A stretch of 64,000 nucleotides of DNA. Origin: Myxococcota bacterium (lineage in GTDB: Bacteria > Myxococcota_A > Polyangia > Polyangiales > Houyiibacteriaceae). The stretch lies in the NCBI GenBank assembly GCA_020629955.1, contig JAHDCI010000002.1, positions 1 to 64,000 on the forward strand, given 5' to 3'. Numbering within the stretch: position 1 is the stretch's first letter; each line of letters starts with the position of its first letter. This document shows, piece by piece, positions 37,414 to 47,258 of the stretch. The position numbers were made by a program, and so were the translations under genes. The notes below the pieces were generated by a model that was not told where the DNA came from, did not search any database, and was given only the letters and a program-made list of their open reading frames with translations.

Positions 37414-39300
37414 ATGTCGAACGAAGAGAGCCAGGCGCCACAATCTGAAGGCACCGCCAAAGACGCACCGAAATCAACTGCAACCGGTTCGTTCCCGCCC
37501 GTCAATACGACGGATCCCCAGCTGACGATCCGCGCGATCATGACCGGCATGCTCCTCGGTGGCTTGCTCTCGCTTTGCAATATCTACGCAGGGCTGAAGA
37601 TCGGCTGGGGCTTCAATATGTCGATTACGGCGATGTTGCTCAGCTTCGGCTTCTTTAAGGCATTCGAAAAAGCGGGCGGGCGTCCCTACGGGATGCTCGA
37701 AAACAATATCAACCAAACGGCGGCTTCGGCCGGCGCGAATATCTCGTCAGCCGGTCTCGTCGCTCCCATCCCCGCGCTGACGATCTTGACGGGCATGGAG
37801 CTCTCCTGGCACCTGCTCGCCCTTTGGACCTTCGCAGTAAGCTGCGTCGGCATCGTGGTGGGTCTTGGGCTGCGAAAGCAGATGATCGAAGTCGATCGTC
37901 TCCCGTTCCCCAGCGGCGTAGCATCGGCAGAGACCATTCAGCAGATGTATGCGCGCGGCGAAGAGGCGATCGCGCGCGTGAAGGCGCTCGTCGCCGGGAT
38001 GATTCTCGGAGGCGGCGCCAAGCTCTTGATCAAGTTCGCCGAGATCAAGAAGCTAAAACTGCCGGGTACGATTGCAGCCAGTGGGGCTGCCCAGGCGAGC
38101 GGAGCGACATCCTTTTCCCTCGCGAAACTGACGTTTGCCGTCGACCCTTCACCGCTCTTCTGGGCGGTGGGCGCCATCGTCGGGATCCGCGCGGGCGCTT
38201 CGATGCTCATCGGGGCAATCGTGGCGTGGATCTTTCTCGCTCCGCACGCGATGAACGAGGGCTGGGTGGTGCTTGAAAACGCCGACTCCGTAAACTTTCC
38301 CACCATCGTGAAATGGATGCTCTGGCCCGGCGTCGCGATGATGGTCACCGCCTCGCTCACAAGCTTCGCCTTTTCTTGGCGCTCTGTTCTCGCCGCGCTC
38401 ACGGGCATCGGTGGCCAGCGCGATATGGAAGAAAAGGGAGTGGACGCCCCCGACAATAACGTTGGAGATATTCCGCGGAAGGTGTTCATTGCCGCGGTCG
38501 TTGCGGCCCTGATCTTCGCCACCCTAACGCAGGTTCTCCTCTTCGAAATCTCGCTTTGGGTTGCCATGATCGCGGTCCTCCTCACGTTTGCGCTGGCGAT
38601 CGTGGCCGGCCGCGTGTCGGGCGAGACCGGAATCACGCCGGTCGGTGCGATGGGCAAAGTCACCCAGCTGACCTTCGGTTTGATCTCTCCTGGAAGCGTC
38701 ACCAGCAACCTCATGGCGGCGAACGTCACCGGAGGCGCGGCGAGCCAGACGGCGGACCTGCTTCACGACCTCAAGACCGGCGCGATGATCGGTGCATCTC
38801 CAAAGGCGCAGGGTATCGGCCAGCTCTTCGGGGTGATGGCGGGTGCGACGATCGGCTGCGCAGCCTATCTGGTGATGATTCCGAATCCGGCCGAACAGTT
38901 GATGACCGAAGAATGGGCCGCGCCGGCCGTGGTTCAATGGAAGGCCGTCGCGGAGCTTTTCCGGGACGGAATCGACCACATGCCGCCCATGGCGGTTGAG
39001 GCCATGATGATCGCTGGCGCGGTGGGTGTGCTCTTTTCGGTGCTCGAGAAGATGCTCCCGAAAGAGAAGGTTCAGTGGCTTCCAAGCGCGAGCGCGATGG
39101 GCATCGCGTTCTGCATTCCAGCGAGCTACGCGATCACCATGTTCCTCGGCGGCGTGGTTTCGGTGCTCGTCGGCAAGTTCGCTCCGACCTGGAAGGAACG
39201 TTTCCTCATCGTTGTCGCCTCGGGTCTGATCGCGGGCGAATCGCTCGTGGGCGCCGGAATCGCAATCTACGAAACGGCATCCGGGCTCGTCGGCGGATGA
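37414..39300 (+). CDS. OPT-family (oligopeptide/YSL) transporter
   Basis: Polytopic protein; LTIRAIMTGMLLGGLLSLCNIYAGLKIGWGFNMSITAMLLSFGFF, AGRVSGETGITPVGAMGKVTQLTFG. Confidence 0.92.
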   Translation: MSNEESQAPQSEGTAKDAPKSTATGSFPPVNTTDPQLTIRAIMTGMLLGGLLSLCNIYAGLKIGWGFNMSITAMLLSFGFFKAFEKAGGRPYGMLENNINQTAASAGANISSAGLVAPIPALTILTGMELSWHLLALWTFAVSCVGIVVGLGLRKQMIEVDRLPFPSGVASAETIQQMYARGEEAIARVKALVAGMILGGGAKLLIKFAEIKKLKLPGTIAASGAAQASGATSFSLAKLTFAVDPSPLFWAVGAIVGIRAGASMLIGAIVAWIFLAPHAMNEGWVVLENADSVNFPTIVKWMLWPGVAMMVTASLTSFAFSWRSVLAALTGIGGQRDMEEKGVDAPDNNVGDIPRKVFIAAVVAALIFATLTQVLLFEISLWVAMIAVLLTFALAIVAGRVSGETGITPVGAMGKVTQLTFGLISPGSVTSNLMAANVTGGAASQTADLLHDLKTGAMIGASPKAQGIGQLFGVMAGATIGCAAYLVMIPNPAEQLMTEEWAAPAVVQWKAVAELFRDGIDHMPPMAVEAMMIAGAVGVLFSVLEKMLPKEKVQWLPSASAMGIAFCIPASYAITMFLGGVVSVLVGKFAPTWKERFLIVVASGLIAGESLVGAGIAIYETASGLVGG

Positions 39301-39752
39301 GCCTCGATCCGGTTCTCAGCGCAAAAGAGATCGAAGAGTTCATCTCCGGCGTGTTTCCCGCTGCAGCGCGTTTCGCGGAGATTGTTTCGTTCGCAGAAGG
39401 AGAGCTTCGCGTGAGAGTCCGACCGGACGAATCGGGGTTCTTTCTCCGGCCGGGAGGAACGGTCTCTGGACCTGCGATGATGACGCTCGCAGACCTCGCG
39501 CTCTACTACATCACGCTCGGCTACATCGGTCGCGTGGAGCTGGCGGTCACGACCCAGCTGAATATCAGCTTTCTTCGCAAGCCCGCGCCCGGGAACCTCG
39601 TCGGCATCGCCAGGCTTCTAAAGCTCGGGAAACGGCTCGCAGTCGGCGAAGTGCGCATCGAATCCGAATCGGCTCCGGGGGACGCCGTTGCGCATGCTCA
39701 GGTCACGTATTCGATTCCGCCGCACGGAAAGCACGGGCGCGCCTCTGCCTGA
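39297..39752 (+). CDS. PaaI-family (hotdog) thioesterase
   Basis: GGTVSGPAMMTLADLALYYITLG...TTQLNISFLRKPAPGNLVGIARLLKLGKRLAVGEV; ATGA overlap with the OPT gene. Confidence 0.85.
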   Translation: MSLDPVLSAKEIEEFISGVFPAAARFAEIVSFAEGELRVRVRPDESGFFLRPGGTVSGPAMMTLADLALYYITLGYIGRVELAVTTQLNISFLRKPAPGNLVGIARLLKLGKRLAVGEVRIESESAPGDAVAHAQVTYSIPPHGKHGRASA

Positions 39753-39777
39753 GCGACCCTCTTTGGGCGCCCCGGTT

Positions 39778-39819
39778 TGAGCAACTCCGTCTGAGCAACT
39801 CCGTCTGAGCGACTCTGTC
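39778..39819. repeat. 14-bp tandem repeat, 3 units
   Basis: TGAGCAACTCCGTC x2 then TGAGCGACTCTGTC. Confidence 0.85.
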
Positions 39820-39851
39820 TCGCGAAAGGCCGTTTGCCGCCGCGACGCCAC

Positions 39852-40742
39852 TCACTCAGCCGCTTGCGTCAAGGGCGCATAGACCGCGGGGAGGGGTGAC
39901 TTCACGTCCACGTGCGCGCCTTCGAATCGAAACGAGATCCGGCTCGCATGCAGCGCATGCCCCTCCCAGCCGGGAAAGCTCTCACCACCGTAAAGTGAAT
40001 CGCCAACCAACGGCGAACCGGCGTGCGCAAGATGGACCCGAACCTGGTGACGGGTCGCGTGAGATGCATTGATGCGTACCTCAAAGAGCACCCCCACGGC
40101 GCTCACCTCGAGCACTTCCGTTCTTGCCGGGCGCCCTGTCTCGGTGATCTTCACTTTGCGGCGATCGGCCGTATCGATCGGCGCATCGATCATACCGATC
40201 GGCGGAGGCGTGCGACACAGCGCAAGATACTCCTTTTCGATCCGGTGCGAGCGCAGCGCCTCTCGGAGCATGGTCCATGTTGAGCGGTCACGCGCCACCA
40301 AAAGGAGACCGCTCGTATTCGTATCGAGGCGATGCACCAGTCCCGCCTCTCGGGGGTCTTCGGAGGCTTCCGCAAGCGACGGGGAGTGAGCCACAAGGAG
40401 ATTCGCGAGCGTGTCCCGTTCTTCGGGGCGGAGGGGATGGCTAGGCATGCCGCGCGCTTTCTCCACCACAAGAGCGCGCTCGGTCGACCAACGAATCTGC
40501 AACGCTCCCAGTCCCGGTAGCGGGCAAAAACGCGAAGGAGCAGGAGCCTTGAGGAGATAAACCTCGTCGCCTGCGTGAACAACGGCCCCCTTCTTTACGA
40601 CCTGGCCGTTCACGCAGACCCCGCCGGCGAGAAGTAAGCGGCGAACGCTCGCACGGGAGGCGCCTGTCCTACGCGCGATTTCCACGTCGAGCCGGCCGCT
40701 TTTCGAAGCGCGCCAGCGTTGCACGGCTTGACCCGTTTCCAT
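39852..40742 (-). CDS. RluA-family pseudouridine synthase with S4 domain
   Basis: GLVHRLDTNTSGLLLVARD, NASHATRHQVRVHLAHAGSPLVGDSLYGG; N-terminal S4 RRLLLAGGVCVNGQVVKKGAVVHAGDEV. Confidence 0.93.
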   Translation of the reverse strand: METGQAVQRWRASKSGRLDVEIARRTGASRASVRRLLLAGGVCVNGQVVKKGAVVHAGDEVYLLKAPAPSRFCPLPGLGALQIRWSTERALVVEKARGMPSHPLRPEERDTLANLLVAHSPSLAEASEDPREAGLVHRLDTNTSGLLLVARDRSTWTMLREALRSHRIEKEYLALCRTPPPIGMIDAPIDTADRRKVKITETGRPARTEVLEVSAVGVLFEVRINASHATRHQVRVHLAHAGSPLVGDSLYGGESFPGWEGHALHASRISFRFEGAHVDVKSPLPAVYAPLTQAAE

Positions 40743-40751
40743 CCCTGAACC

Positions 40752-40850
40752 CTAGCAGCCCGTCGACGTATTCCGAATCCCGCTTCGCGGCAGGGTCGCG
40801 CACTCAGACGCGACAACAATGCTGGGCGTCGAATCGGCCGCACACGTTCC
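40752..40850 (+). repeat. Degenerate copy (left half) of CTAGCAGGCTG-type repeat family
   Basis: CTAGCAGCCCGTCGA...CCGAATCCCGCTTCGCGGCAGGGTCGCGCACTCAGACGC aligns to CTAGCAGGCTGGCGA...CCGAAACCGCTTCGCGGCATTTTCACGCACTCAAACGC at 59504. Confidence 0.55.
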
Positions 40851-41429
40851 GGATTCAGGAGAGGGATCGATCGACGGGCACCGAACCGCTGCGAGCTTCG
40901 AATCGCGACCGTCCAATATCACAAGGGCCACATCGCGAGCTCCGCGGACCCCTCCCGCATGCCAGATTCGTCGTATCCGCCCATGAGCAGTCAACTTCGA
41001 CGACGAATAATCGGACGGCGTGCGACAAAACGCGAACATCCCCAAATCGGTATTTCCCGTGGGACTCGAACGGCTCGTCAGTCCAACGGAAGAGAAACCC
41101 ACGATTTTATACGCGGTCGCTCAACAACGGAAGAACGCGGTCCGGTAGACCCAATTCTTCACTACTTTCAGGCAGATCGAAGCTTTACGACCGACCAGCA
41201 GAAGGTGTTCTCCTACACATTCCTCATCAAAATAATCAAAAATAGGATCGAGACGTGCCTCGCGTGCCAAAACGGCAGCCTCGTTTGCGAACGTGTTTTT
41301 CGGGCGAAACTGGCTCATCTCTACACCATCTGAGGGAGAAAAAAACTGGCGCGTCGAAATTTTTCGAATATACTGGACTCTCTGAACAGTGTTCAAGAGC
41401 CCACAGCTCATTCATCACGAACACTCAGA

Positions 41430-41969
41430 ATGCGTGTTGGTACGCGAATCATTTCACTCTTCTCTGATGAGGGGGTTCTCTTGGGTTCGAGGCGAAGAAA
41501 GGAGCGACGAGTAAAGCTCCTCCAAACACCTGCGGATTACGCATCGTTTGTCGGAGGCTGGAAAGCAGCTCTCATCAAACGTCTCAACAAGGAGACTCGA
41601 AAGCGAGTTGGTCGTCTCGAGCTTGTCCATGGTCTGCCCACCTGGACCAGCCGGACGGGACCCTTCGCCTTTCTCAAAGCCACCGGAGATACTCTCCGTA
41701 TCGGCTTCTTTCGAGGAGACCAGCTGCGCGACGGCGCTTCGCTTATCGGTGATACGCATATTCGATATATGGTTGCCACCGAAGGAAGCGACCTACCAAT
41801 TCAAGTCATTGTCGACCGGCTCCTCGAAGCCGAGGCGCTAAATGAAGAACATGGCGACCCGCGACGACGTGCTGCAGATCTGAATTTCCGGCCACCCTCA
41901 AAATCCGGTGTTTCTCGCAAACGAACCCGGCGCTCGAGCCGAAAGCCGAAAGCTTCCGAAGTCGCGTAG
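41430..41969 (+). CDS. DUF1801-like hypothetical protein
   Basis: LVHGLPTWTSRTGPFAFLKATGDTLRIGFFRGDQL...IRYMVATEGSDLP; 5' end uncertain. Confidence 0.5.
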   Translation: MRVGTRIISLFSDEGVLLGSRRRKERRVKLLQTPADYASFVGGWKAALIKRLNKETRKRVGRLELVHGLPTWTSRTGPFAFLKATGDTLRIGFFRGDQLRDGASLIGDTHIRYMVATEGSDLPIQVIVDRLLEAEALNEEHGDPRRRAADLNFRPPSKSGVSRKRTRRSSRKPKASEVA

Positions 41970-42098
41970 CAGCGGCGCCACACAAAATGAGACGCGCAGC
42001 ACAATCGTTTGCTGCGAGTTGGATCCGGCGAGATTCTTCACCCAAGCCGGGCGAGAAGCGCTTGCACGCAGAGAGCTAGAGGCGCAGCCTCGGGTGCA

Positions 42099-42662
42099 GT
42101 GAACTACGGCATCAAACGCATCGCACTCATCTCAACGGGAGGGACCATCGAGAAGGTCTACTCCGAACTTGAAGGGGTGCTCGTTAACGAGGTCTCCAAC
42201 CTCGATATGGTACTCGCCGGCCTGAAGCTCGAAGGCGTCGCGATCACCCGCGTCCCGCTGATGAACAAAGACTCGCTGGAGATGAGCGATGAAGACCATG
42301 AGCTGATCGCTGAGACTGCGCGGGTCATGAGCGCAGCATACGACGGCATCGTGATCGTCCACGGCACCGACCGACTTCAGTTCACGGGGGAGCGGATCGC
42401 GAAAAAGCTTCCGGATTCTCCTTGCCCGATCGTGCTAACCGGGGCGATGCGTCCCTATCAGCTCCGAAATACCGACGCGATTCAGAATATGACCGAGGCG
42501 CTCCTCGCCGCCCAAATCGCGCCTCCTGGCGTTTACGCGGCGATGCACAACCGTTTGCTGCGATTTCCGGGAGTGATCAAAGACCGACGACGAGGCACCT
42601 TTGTGCACGAATCGGAGATCCGCGGCATGCGAACCAGCCCCGGCACCATCGAATCCGAGTAA
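42099..42662 (+). CDS. Asparaginase-family protein, N-terminal catalytic domain only
   Basis: GTG start; IALISTGGTIEKVYSE, DGIVIVHGTDRLQFTGERIA, IVLTGAMRPYQLRNTDAIQN; ends before a C-terminal domain. Confidence 0.85.
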   Translation: MNYGIKRIALISTGGTIEKVYSELEGVLVNEVSNLDMVLAGLKLEGVAITRVPLMNKDSLEMSDEDHELIAETARVMSAAYDGIVIVHGTDRLQFTGERIAKKLPDSPCPIVLTGAMRPYQLRNTDAIQNMTEALLAAQIAPPGVYAAMHNRLLRFPGVIKDRRRGTFVHESEIRGMRTSPGTIESE

Positions 42663-42910
42663 GCCCGGCTCTTACCCGGCTTAAAATCTTTCGTGCGTGA
42701 TTCAAATCGGTAGAAGGGCACTCTTCCGCCAGGAACGCCGATCCCAGCCTCGCTCTTCCTTCGATATACTCGGCATGTCGTTCGCTCTCCGAAGCACGCC
42801 TCGGCGCCCCTGACGAAAGTACTTCCCTTCTACCGATCGGATCCCCGCACTAGCTCGGGACCACCAGGGTTCGCGCCGTAACAAATCATCACGAGTCTGG
42901 CGGCCGTGGG

Positions 42911-43702
42911 CTAAGGTGCCGAAGGCAGGACCGGGTTTGCTTGGCCGACCGCGTGATCCCGAAGCGCTTCGCGCGTCGTGATGGGGAGCTGCTGCAACTC
43001 CGCCCGATTGCGTACCGGCACACAACCGCCCTGACGAAGCGAATCGACGATGGCTCCCGTTCCGCCCAAGTAGAGCGTGAGCGCAACTCCGCCGTCATGG
43101 ATCAGCAGGATGTCCTGCATCGAGACAGGTCCTCGTTGCCAAGTGAAGCGCAGGGTGGGCACGCCATCCGCAGCACACCGCCAGAGTCCGTTCGGGGCCC
43201 CATAGGATTCGCGCATCGCTCGAATATGGGGCCCTACGCCTTCCGCGGGTAGCGCGCTCAAAACCTGAATCGCCTCAAGATTTTGATGCTCGTCGATGCG
43301 GAAGAGAACCTGCGAGCCGTTGGGGAGATTTTCCTCGAGAAAGATATCGCCGTTCTCGTCCGGATCGCGAGCGCTCGTGTTCTCCCGCATTCGCTCAAGC
43401 TCCGCGCGAGACATTCCTATCTCCACGCCCGCAAGTGGCTCCGGCATCAAGGCGCTCGAACCCTCACGTTGCTCCGAGTAGCTCTCTTCACGAGCTGCGC
43501 GCGCGGTCTCGCGAGCGCTCTCGCGGGCTTCGGCGCGGGCGATTCGTGCCTCTTCCTCGCGAGTGTCCACGTAGACCGTGTAGGCGAGAACGAGCGAACC
43601 AACGATGACGCCGGCGATGATGAGAGGTTTGAGGTCGCTGCTGAGGCTCATAAGAAAAGGCCAAGGGTGCGCACCCTTGGCCTTCACCCTCGCACGACTC
43701 AC
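42911..43702 (-). CDS. Membrane-anchored hypothetical protein
   Basis: TM LIIAGVIVGSLVLAYTVYV near the N-terminus. Start may be 43702 or 43651 (MSLSSDLK). Confidence 0.7.
   Translation of the reverse strand: MSRARVKAKGAHPWPFLMSLSSDLKPLIIAGVIVGSLVLAYTVYVDTREEEARIARAEARESARETARAAREESYSEQREGSSALMPEPLAGVEIGMSRAELERMRENTSARDPDENGDIFLEENLPNGSQVLFRIDEHQNLEAIQVLSALPAEGVGPHIRAMRESYGAPNGLWRCAADGVPTLRFTWQRGPVSMQDILLIHDGGVALTLYLGGTGAIVDSLRQGGCVPVRNRAELQQLPITTREALRDHAVGQANPVLPSAP
43657..43684 (-). terminator. Perfect 28-nt palindrome followed by T-rich stretch on the minus strand, terminator-like
   Basis: AAGGCCAAGGGTGC|GCACCCTTGGCCTT, followed on the minus strand by TTCTT. Confidence 0.65.
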
Positions 43703-43729
43703 GACGCGAGGAAAGCGTAAGTGGAAACG

Positions 43730-44347
43730 CTACCCGCGCCCCCGCAAAGCGCTCGCTTGCCCCGGCACAGATGGGTCCGGCGAATCGTATCGGGCGCGGC
43801 TCCGCTCAAGCGCATGCGCCAACGCATCGCGAACTTCGGGTCGCTGATTTCCAACAATGCGTGCGGCCAAGAACGCAGCGTTTCGGGCGTTGTCGACTCC
43901 GACTGTCGCGACCGGAACGCCTGGGGGCATCTGCACGGTCGCAAGCAGCGCATCCATCCCTGCGAGCGCGCCAGACGCGAGCGGAAGGCCGATCACCGGG
44001 CGCAGCGTATGTCCCGCAACCACACCTGCCAAATGCGCCGCCATCCCCGCGCAGCAGATAAAGACCTCCACCCCGAGCTCCTCCGCGGCGTTCACGTACG
44101 CAATGGTATCGGTCGGCGTGCGATGGGCCGACAGCACGCGGATATCCGAAGGAATCCCAAGGTCATTGAGCGTATCTTGCGCCTTGGTCACGACCCCCAA
44201 GTCGGACGGGCTCCCAGTCAAGATTGCGACGAGCGGAGTCGTCTTCGAATTCGACCGCTTCCTCGGCGACTTTTTCGCCGCCTTCGATGAGGTTGCCTTC
44301 GCGCTCTTGGTCGTGGCCTTTGACTTCGTCTTCTTTGCTTTCGCCAT
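43730..44347 (-). CDS. purE: N5-carboxyaminoimidazole ribonucleotide mutase with Lys-rich N-terminal tail
   Basis: [64 protein letters not shown]; tail [35 protein letters not shown]. Confidence 0.92.
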   Translation of the reverse strand: MAKAKKTKSKATTKSAKATSSKAAKKSPRKRSNSKTTPLVAILTGSPSDLGVVTKAQDTLNDLGIPSDIRVLSAHRTPTDTIAYVNAAEELGVEVFICCAGMAAHLAGVVAGHTLRPVIGLPLASGALAGMDALLATVQMPPGVPVATVGVDNARNAAFLAARIVGNQRPEVRDALAHALERSRARYDSPDPSVPGQASALRGRG

Positions 44348-44644
44348 GCTCTCCTCCAAGCAGTGAGTCGATCCATCCACTCTCATTTCGAGCGAATCGG
44401 CCAACTGATAGCCACACCTGGCAGAGAGCCTCGCTAGCGGCAAGGCCGAGATCAAAACGATACAGAGTTGTTGCGAAAGTCACCCGATCGTCGTCAGCTC
44501 ATCGACCGGGACCCTGGCTCCTACGCACGGGAGCTAGGTACCTGGCTTGTGGGCGAACAATCGCGGCGTTGAGAATGGATACGTTTTTCGCCCCTGTCCG
44601 ACTTCACGTCGGGCTAAGGCATCCATCCCCTTTCCTACAGCTGA

Positions 44645-45634
44645 CTAGTAAGGGCTGACAGCGGTGAAACCGCTCATCGAGCTCATCCGACTGGAACGCA
44701 TCGTCGAACGCATCGGAGCCCGGCGGCGGCGGCGACGCCGACGACGCATCACGGGCGGCGCTTCCATCACTGCCGGCGCGGCCTCGGGCTCGGGCTCGGG
44801 AATCGAGTCCAGCTCCAGGGTCCGCTCGAGTGTGTCGCTGTCGAAACGGAGCGCAAAGCGTTGCGGCACATAACCTTCCGCGCTGGCTTCGAAGGTGTGC
44901 AGCTGCCCATCCTGCTCGCGCTCAACCTCAAAGGGATTTGAAATCGTCTCGCCGTCGAGCGTGAGAGACGCGATCGCAGGGTTGGTGCGCACGTTGATTG
45001 AAATCATCGCCGGAACGGCTTCTGCGGGTTGCTCTACCGCCGGCTCTTCGACTTGAGCGGGCTCGGCCGGCTCGGCCGCTTGCGCCGTCACTTCCACCGG
45101 AGTTGCAGCAGCGGGGACAGAGGTTGGCTCTGTTCCAGTCGTGCCGGGCTCAGGAACCGTGGGGGCCGTGGTTTCCGGTGACGGTGAACTCTCGCTCGTC
45201 GAAGGTTCCGAGCCACCCATCATTGAGGCGACCGTGACGATCAAGAGAAGCGCGACCAGCGCACCGCCAATAATGATCCATCGATTCGACGTCGTCGGCG
45301 GAACCAAGTCTTCCTCGACAATCGCAGCCTGCGCAACCGTTGGACCACCACTGATCGAAGCCGAAACAGCCGCAACTTCCGGGGCAGGCCCCCAAGCTGA
45401 GGGCGGTCCCCAGGACGGCCGGAAGCTCTCCGCAAATTTCTCTGCCTCTTCCGCTGCGAGCGCCGCAGCCGTGACGGCTCCAGCATTCGCCCGAGGGTTA
45501 TCGCCTGAAGAATTGGCGGACGTTGCGCCGTTCGAATCCCCATTCGACGCCGCGCCTACTTCCGTACCAGGTGGGGGATTCGACATCCCGCTCTGATCCG
45601 TGCCCTCTCCTGCAACCTTGCCGGTTTGCTCCAT
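44645..45634 (-). CDS. PEGA-domain membrane protein
   Basis: TM WIIIGGALVALLLIVTVASMM; ISINVRTNPAIASLTLDGETISNPFEVEREQDGQLHTFEASAEGYVPQRF. Confidence 0.8.
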   Translation of the reverse strand: MEQTGKVAGEGTDQSGMSNPPPGTEVGAASNGDSNGATSANSSGDNPRANAGAVTAAALAAEEAEKFAESFRPSWGPPSAWGPAPEVAAVSASISGGPTVAQAAIVEEDLVPPTTSNRWIIIGGALVALLLIVTVASMMGGSEPSTSESSPSPETTAPTVPEPGTTGTEPTSVPAAATPVEVTAQAAEPAEPAQVEEPAVEQPAEAVPAMISINVRTNPAIASLTLDGETISNPFEVEREQDGQLHTFEASAEGYVPQRFALRFDSDTLERTLELDSIPEPEPEAAPAVMEAPPVMRRRRRRRRRAPMRSTMRSSRMSSMSGFTAVSPY

Positions 45635-45687
45635 GTGCCGCTTAGGCTAGCAGGCCGAGACGGAACACGCCAAGCTCTCCTGAGATC

Positions 45688-47088
45688 ATGGCATTTCGAG
45701 CACGCTACTGCCCAGCGAGGGGCGCGCCGCATACGCGCGTGGTCCTCCGCCTTGTTCTCTTTCTGATCGCTGGGGCGTGTGCGGACGAGCCACAGCCACC
45801 GGCCTCGAGATTGCCGCGCATCGCCGCGCAAGCTCACGCCTCCGAGGCCTCGCTCCGACAGCTCACGGACTATCATCAGGTGGCCGAGCGAGAGGGAGAC
45901 CCAATCGCCGTGCTCGATGCCCTCGACCTTCTGGCGCAACGGCTTGAAGGCGACGACGGCTGCGCGGCAGCTCGATATTTGACCGAGCACGCCTCCCAAA
46001 CCTCCTCAATTCGGGAGCGCGCCGTCGCCGCCACACGTGCGTGCACGGAAGGGCCGCCACCCGATTGCACGCTTGAGCGTCTCTCTCTACTTGGCGAATC
46101 CGACCATGGGGGAAGAGCGGTGGCATCCCTTAGCGAGGCGTGCTCAGCGAACCTCCCGGAGGCGGCAGTGTCGGCCGACCGCGTTTCACTTCCCCTTCGC
46201 TCCATCGCCGTCGGTCCGGACTTTCCACGCGAGTTCACCCACGCGAGAGGCGGACTTCAACGAGTGACCGTCGCCGACGGATCCCTCACATTCCATCTTC
46301 AGGCAGGAGCGCACGCGAGCACCTTTGTGCTGGAGAGCCCGCCTCGCCTCATCATCGATATTTCACTTGAGCGCTCCGCCGAAATACCGTCCGCGCAGCA
46401 GCAGGCGCTCGGTCCTCTCGTGATGATCGATCCGGGTCATGGCGGAAACGAGTACGGCGCGCGATACCAAGGACTCAAAGAATCGGAGCTGGTGCTCGAT
46501 CTGGCGGAACGTACCGTCGCCGCACTGCGTTCGCGTATACCGAACGTTCGAATCATGATGACGCGCCAGACCGACGAGGTCGTCAGTCTCGAGCAGCGAA
46601 CGGCAATGGCGAACGCAGTACGCGCGGACCTTTTCGTGAGCATTCACCTCAACGCAGCGGACGAACCCGTGGAAACCGGGGGCATCACGACATTTGTGCT
46701 CGATGCAGGTGACCAAGCTCAGGAAGTGCGCCTCGCCGCGCGGGAAAACGGAACAGACCCGGAAGCGGTCACAGGAATCCAACGTCTGATCGCCCGCGTC
46801 TACCGGAGGGAACAGGTCTCGCAATCTCGGATCCTCGCGCAGGCGGTTCACGAGGAGACGCTTGCGGGCGGAAGACGCATTTTGCCCGGGCTTCCCGATC
46901 GCGGCGTACGAAGCGCGATGTTCTATGTCCTGGTCGGCGCCCGTATGCCCGCGATCCTGCTCGAAGCATCCTTCATGACCAAAGACGAAGAGGCGGCCGC
47001 GCTACGCACGCCGCGCTACCGCCAATCGATCTCAGAAGGAATCGCCCGAGGGATCGAGAACTATCTCCGCAATCCGGACTCGAACTGA
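45688..47088 (+). CDS. N-acetylmuramoyl-L-alanine amidase (Amidase_3, AMIN-like N-terminus)
   Basis: VMIDPGHGGNEYGARYQGLKESELVLDLAERTV, FVSIHLNAADEP, ILLEASFMTKDEE. Confidence 0.93.
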   Translation: MAFRARYCPARGAPHTRVVLRLVLFLIAGACADEPQPPASRLPRIAAQAHASEASLRQLTDYHQVAEREGDPIAVLDALDLLAQRLEGDDGCAAARYLTEHASQTSSIRERAVAATRACTEGPPPDCTLERLSLLGESDHGGRAVASLSEACSANLPEAAVSADRVSLPLRSIAVGPDFPREFTHARGGLQRVTVADGSLTFHLQAGAHASTFVLESPPRLIIDISLERSAEIPSAQQQALGPLVMIDPGHGGNEYGARYQGLKESELVLDLAERTVAALRSRIPNVRIMMTRQTDEVVSLEQRTAMANAVRADLFVSIHLNAADEPVETGGITTFVLDAGDQAQEVRLAARENGTDPEAVTGIQRLIARVYRREQVSQSRILAQAVHEETLAGGRRILPGLPDRGVRSAMFYVLVGARMPAILLEASFMTKDEEAAALRTPRYRQSISEGIARGIENYLRNPDSN

Positions 47089-47258
47089 TTCGCAAAAGCA
47101 AGGGTGCTCCTCCAGGGGCACGAGTCGCGACCGAAACGGGACGCCAAGTGTTCCACTTCGGGGCAATAACGACAATCGGCTATGCGCAGTCGGCGGATCG
47201 CTTCTTGCTCCACTGAAGGGTCGAGGTCGCCGGCAAATCCGGTGATGAGAATTCGATT

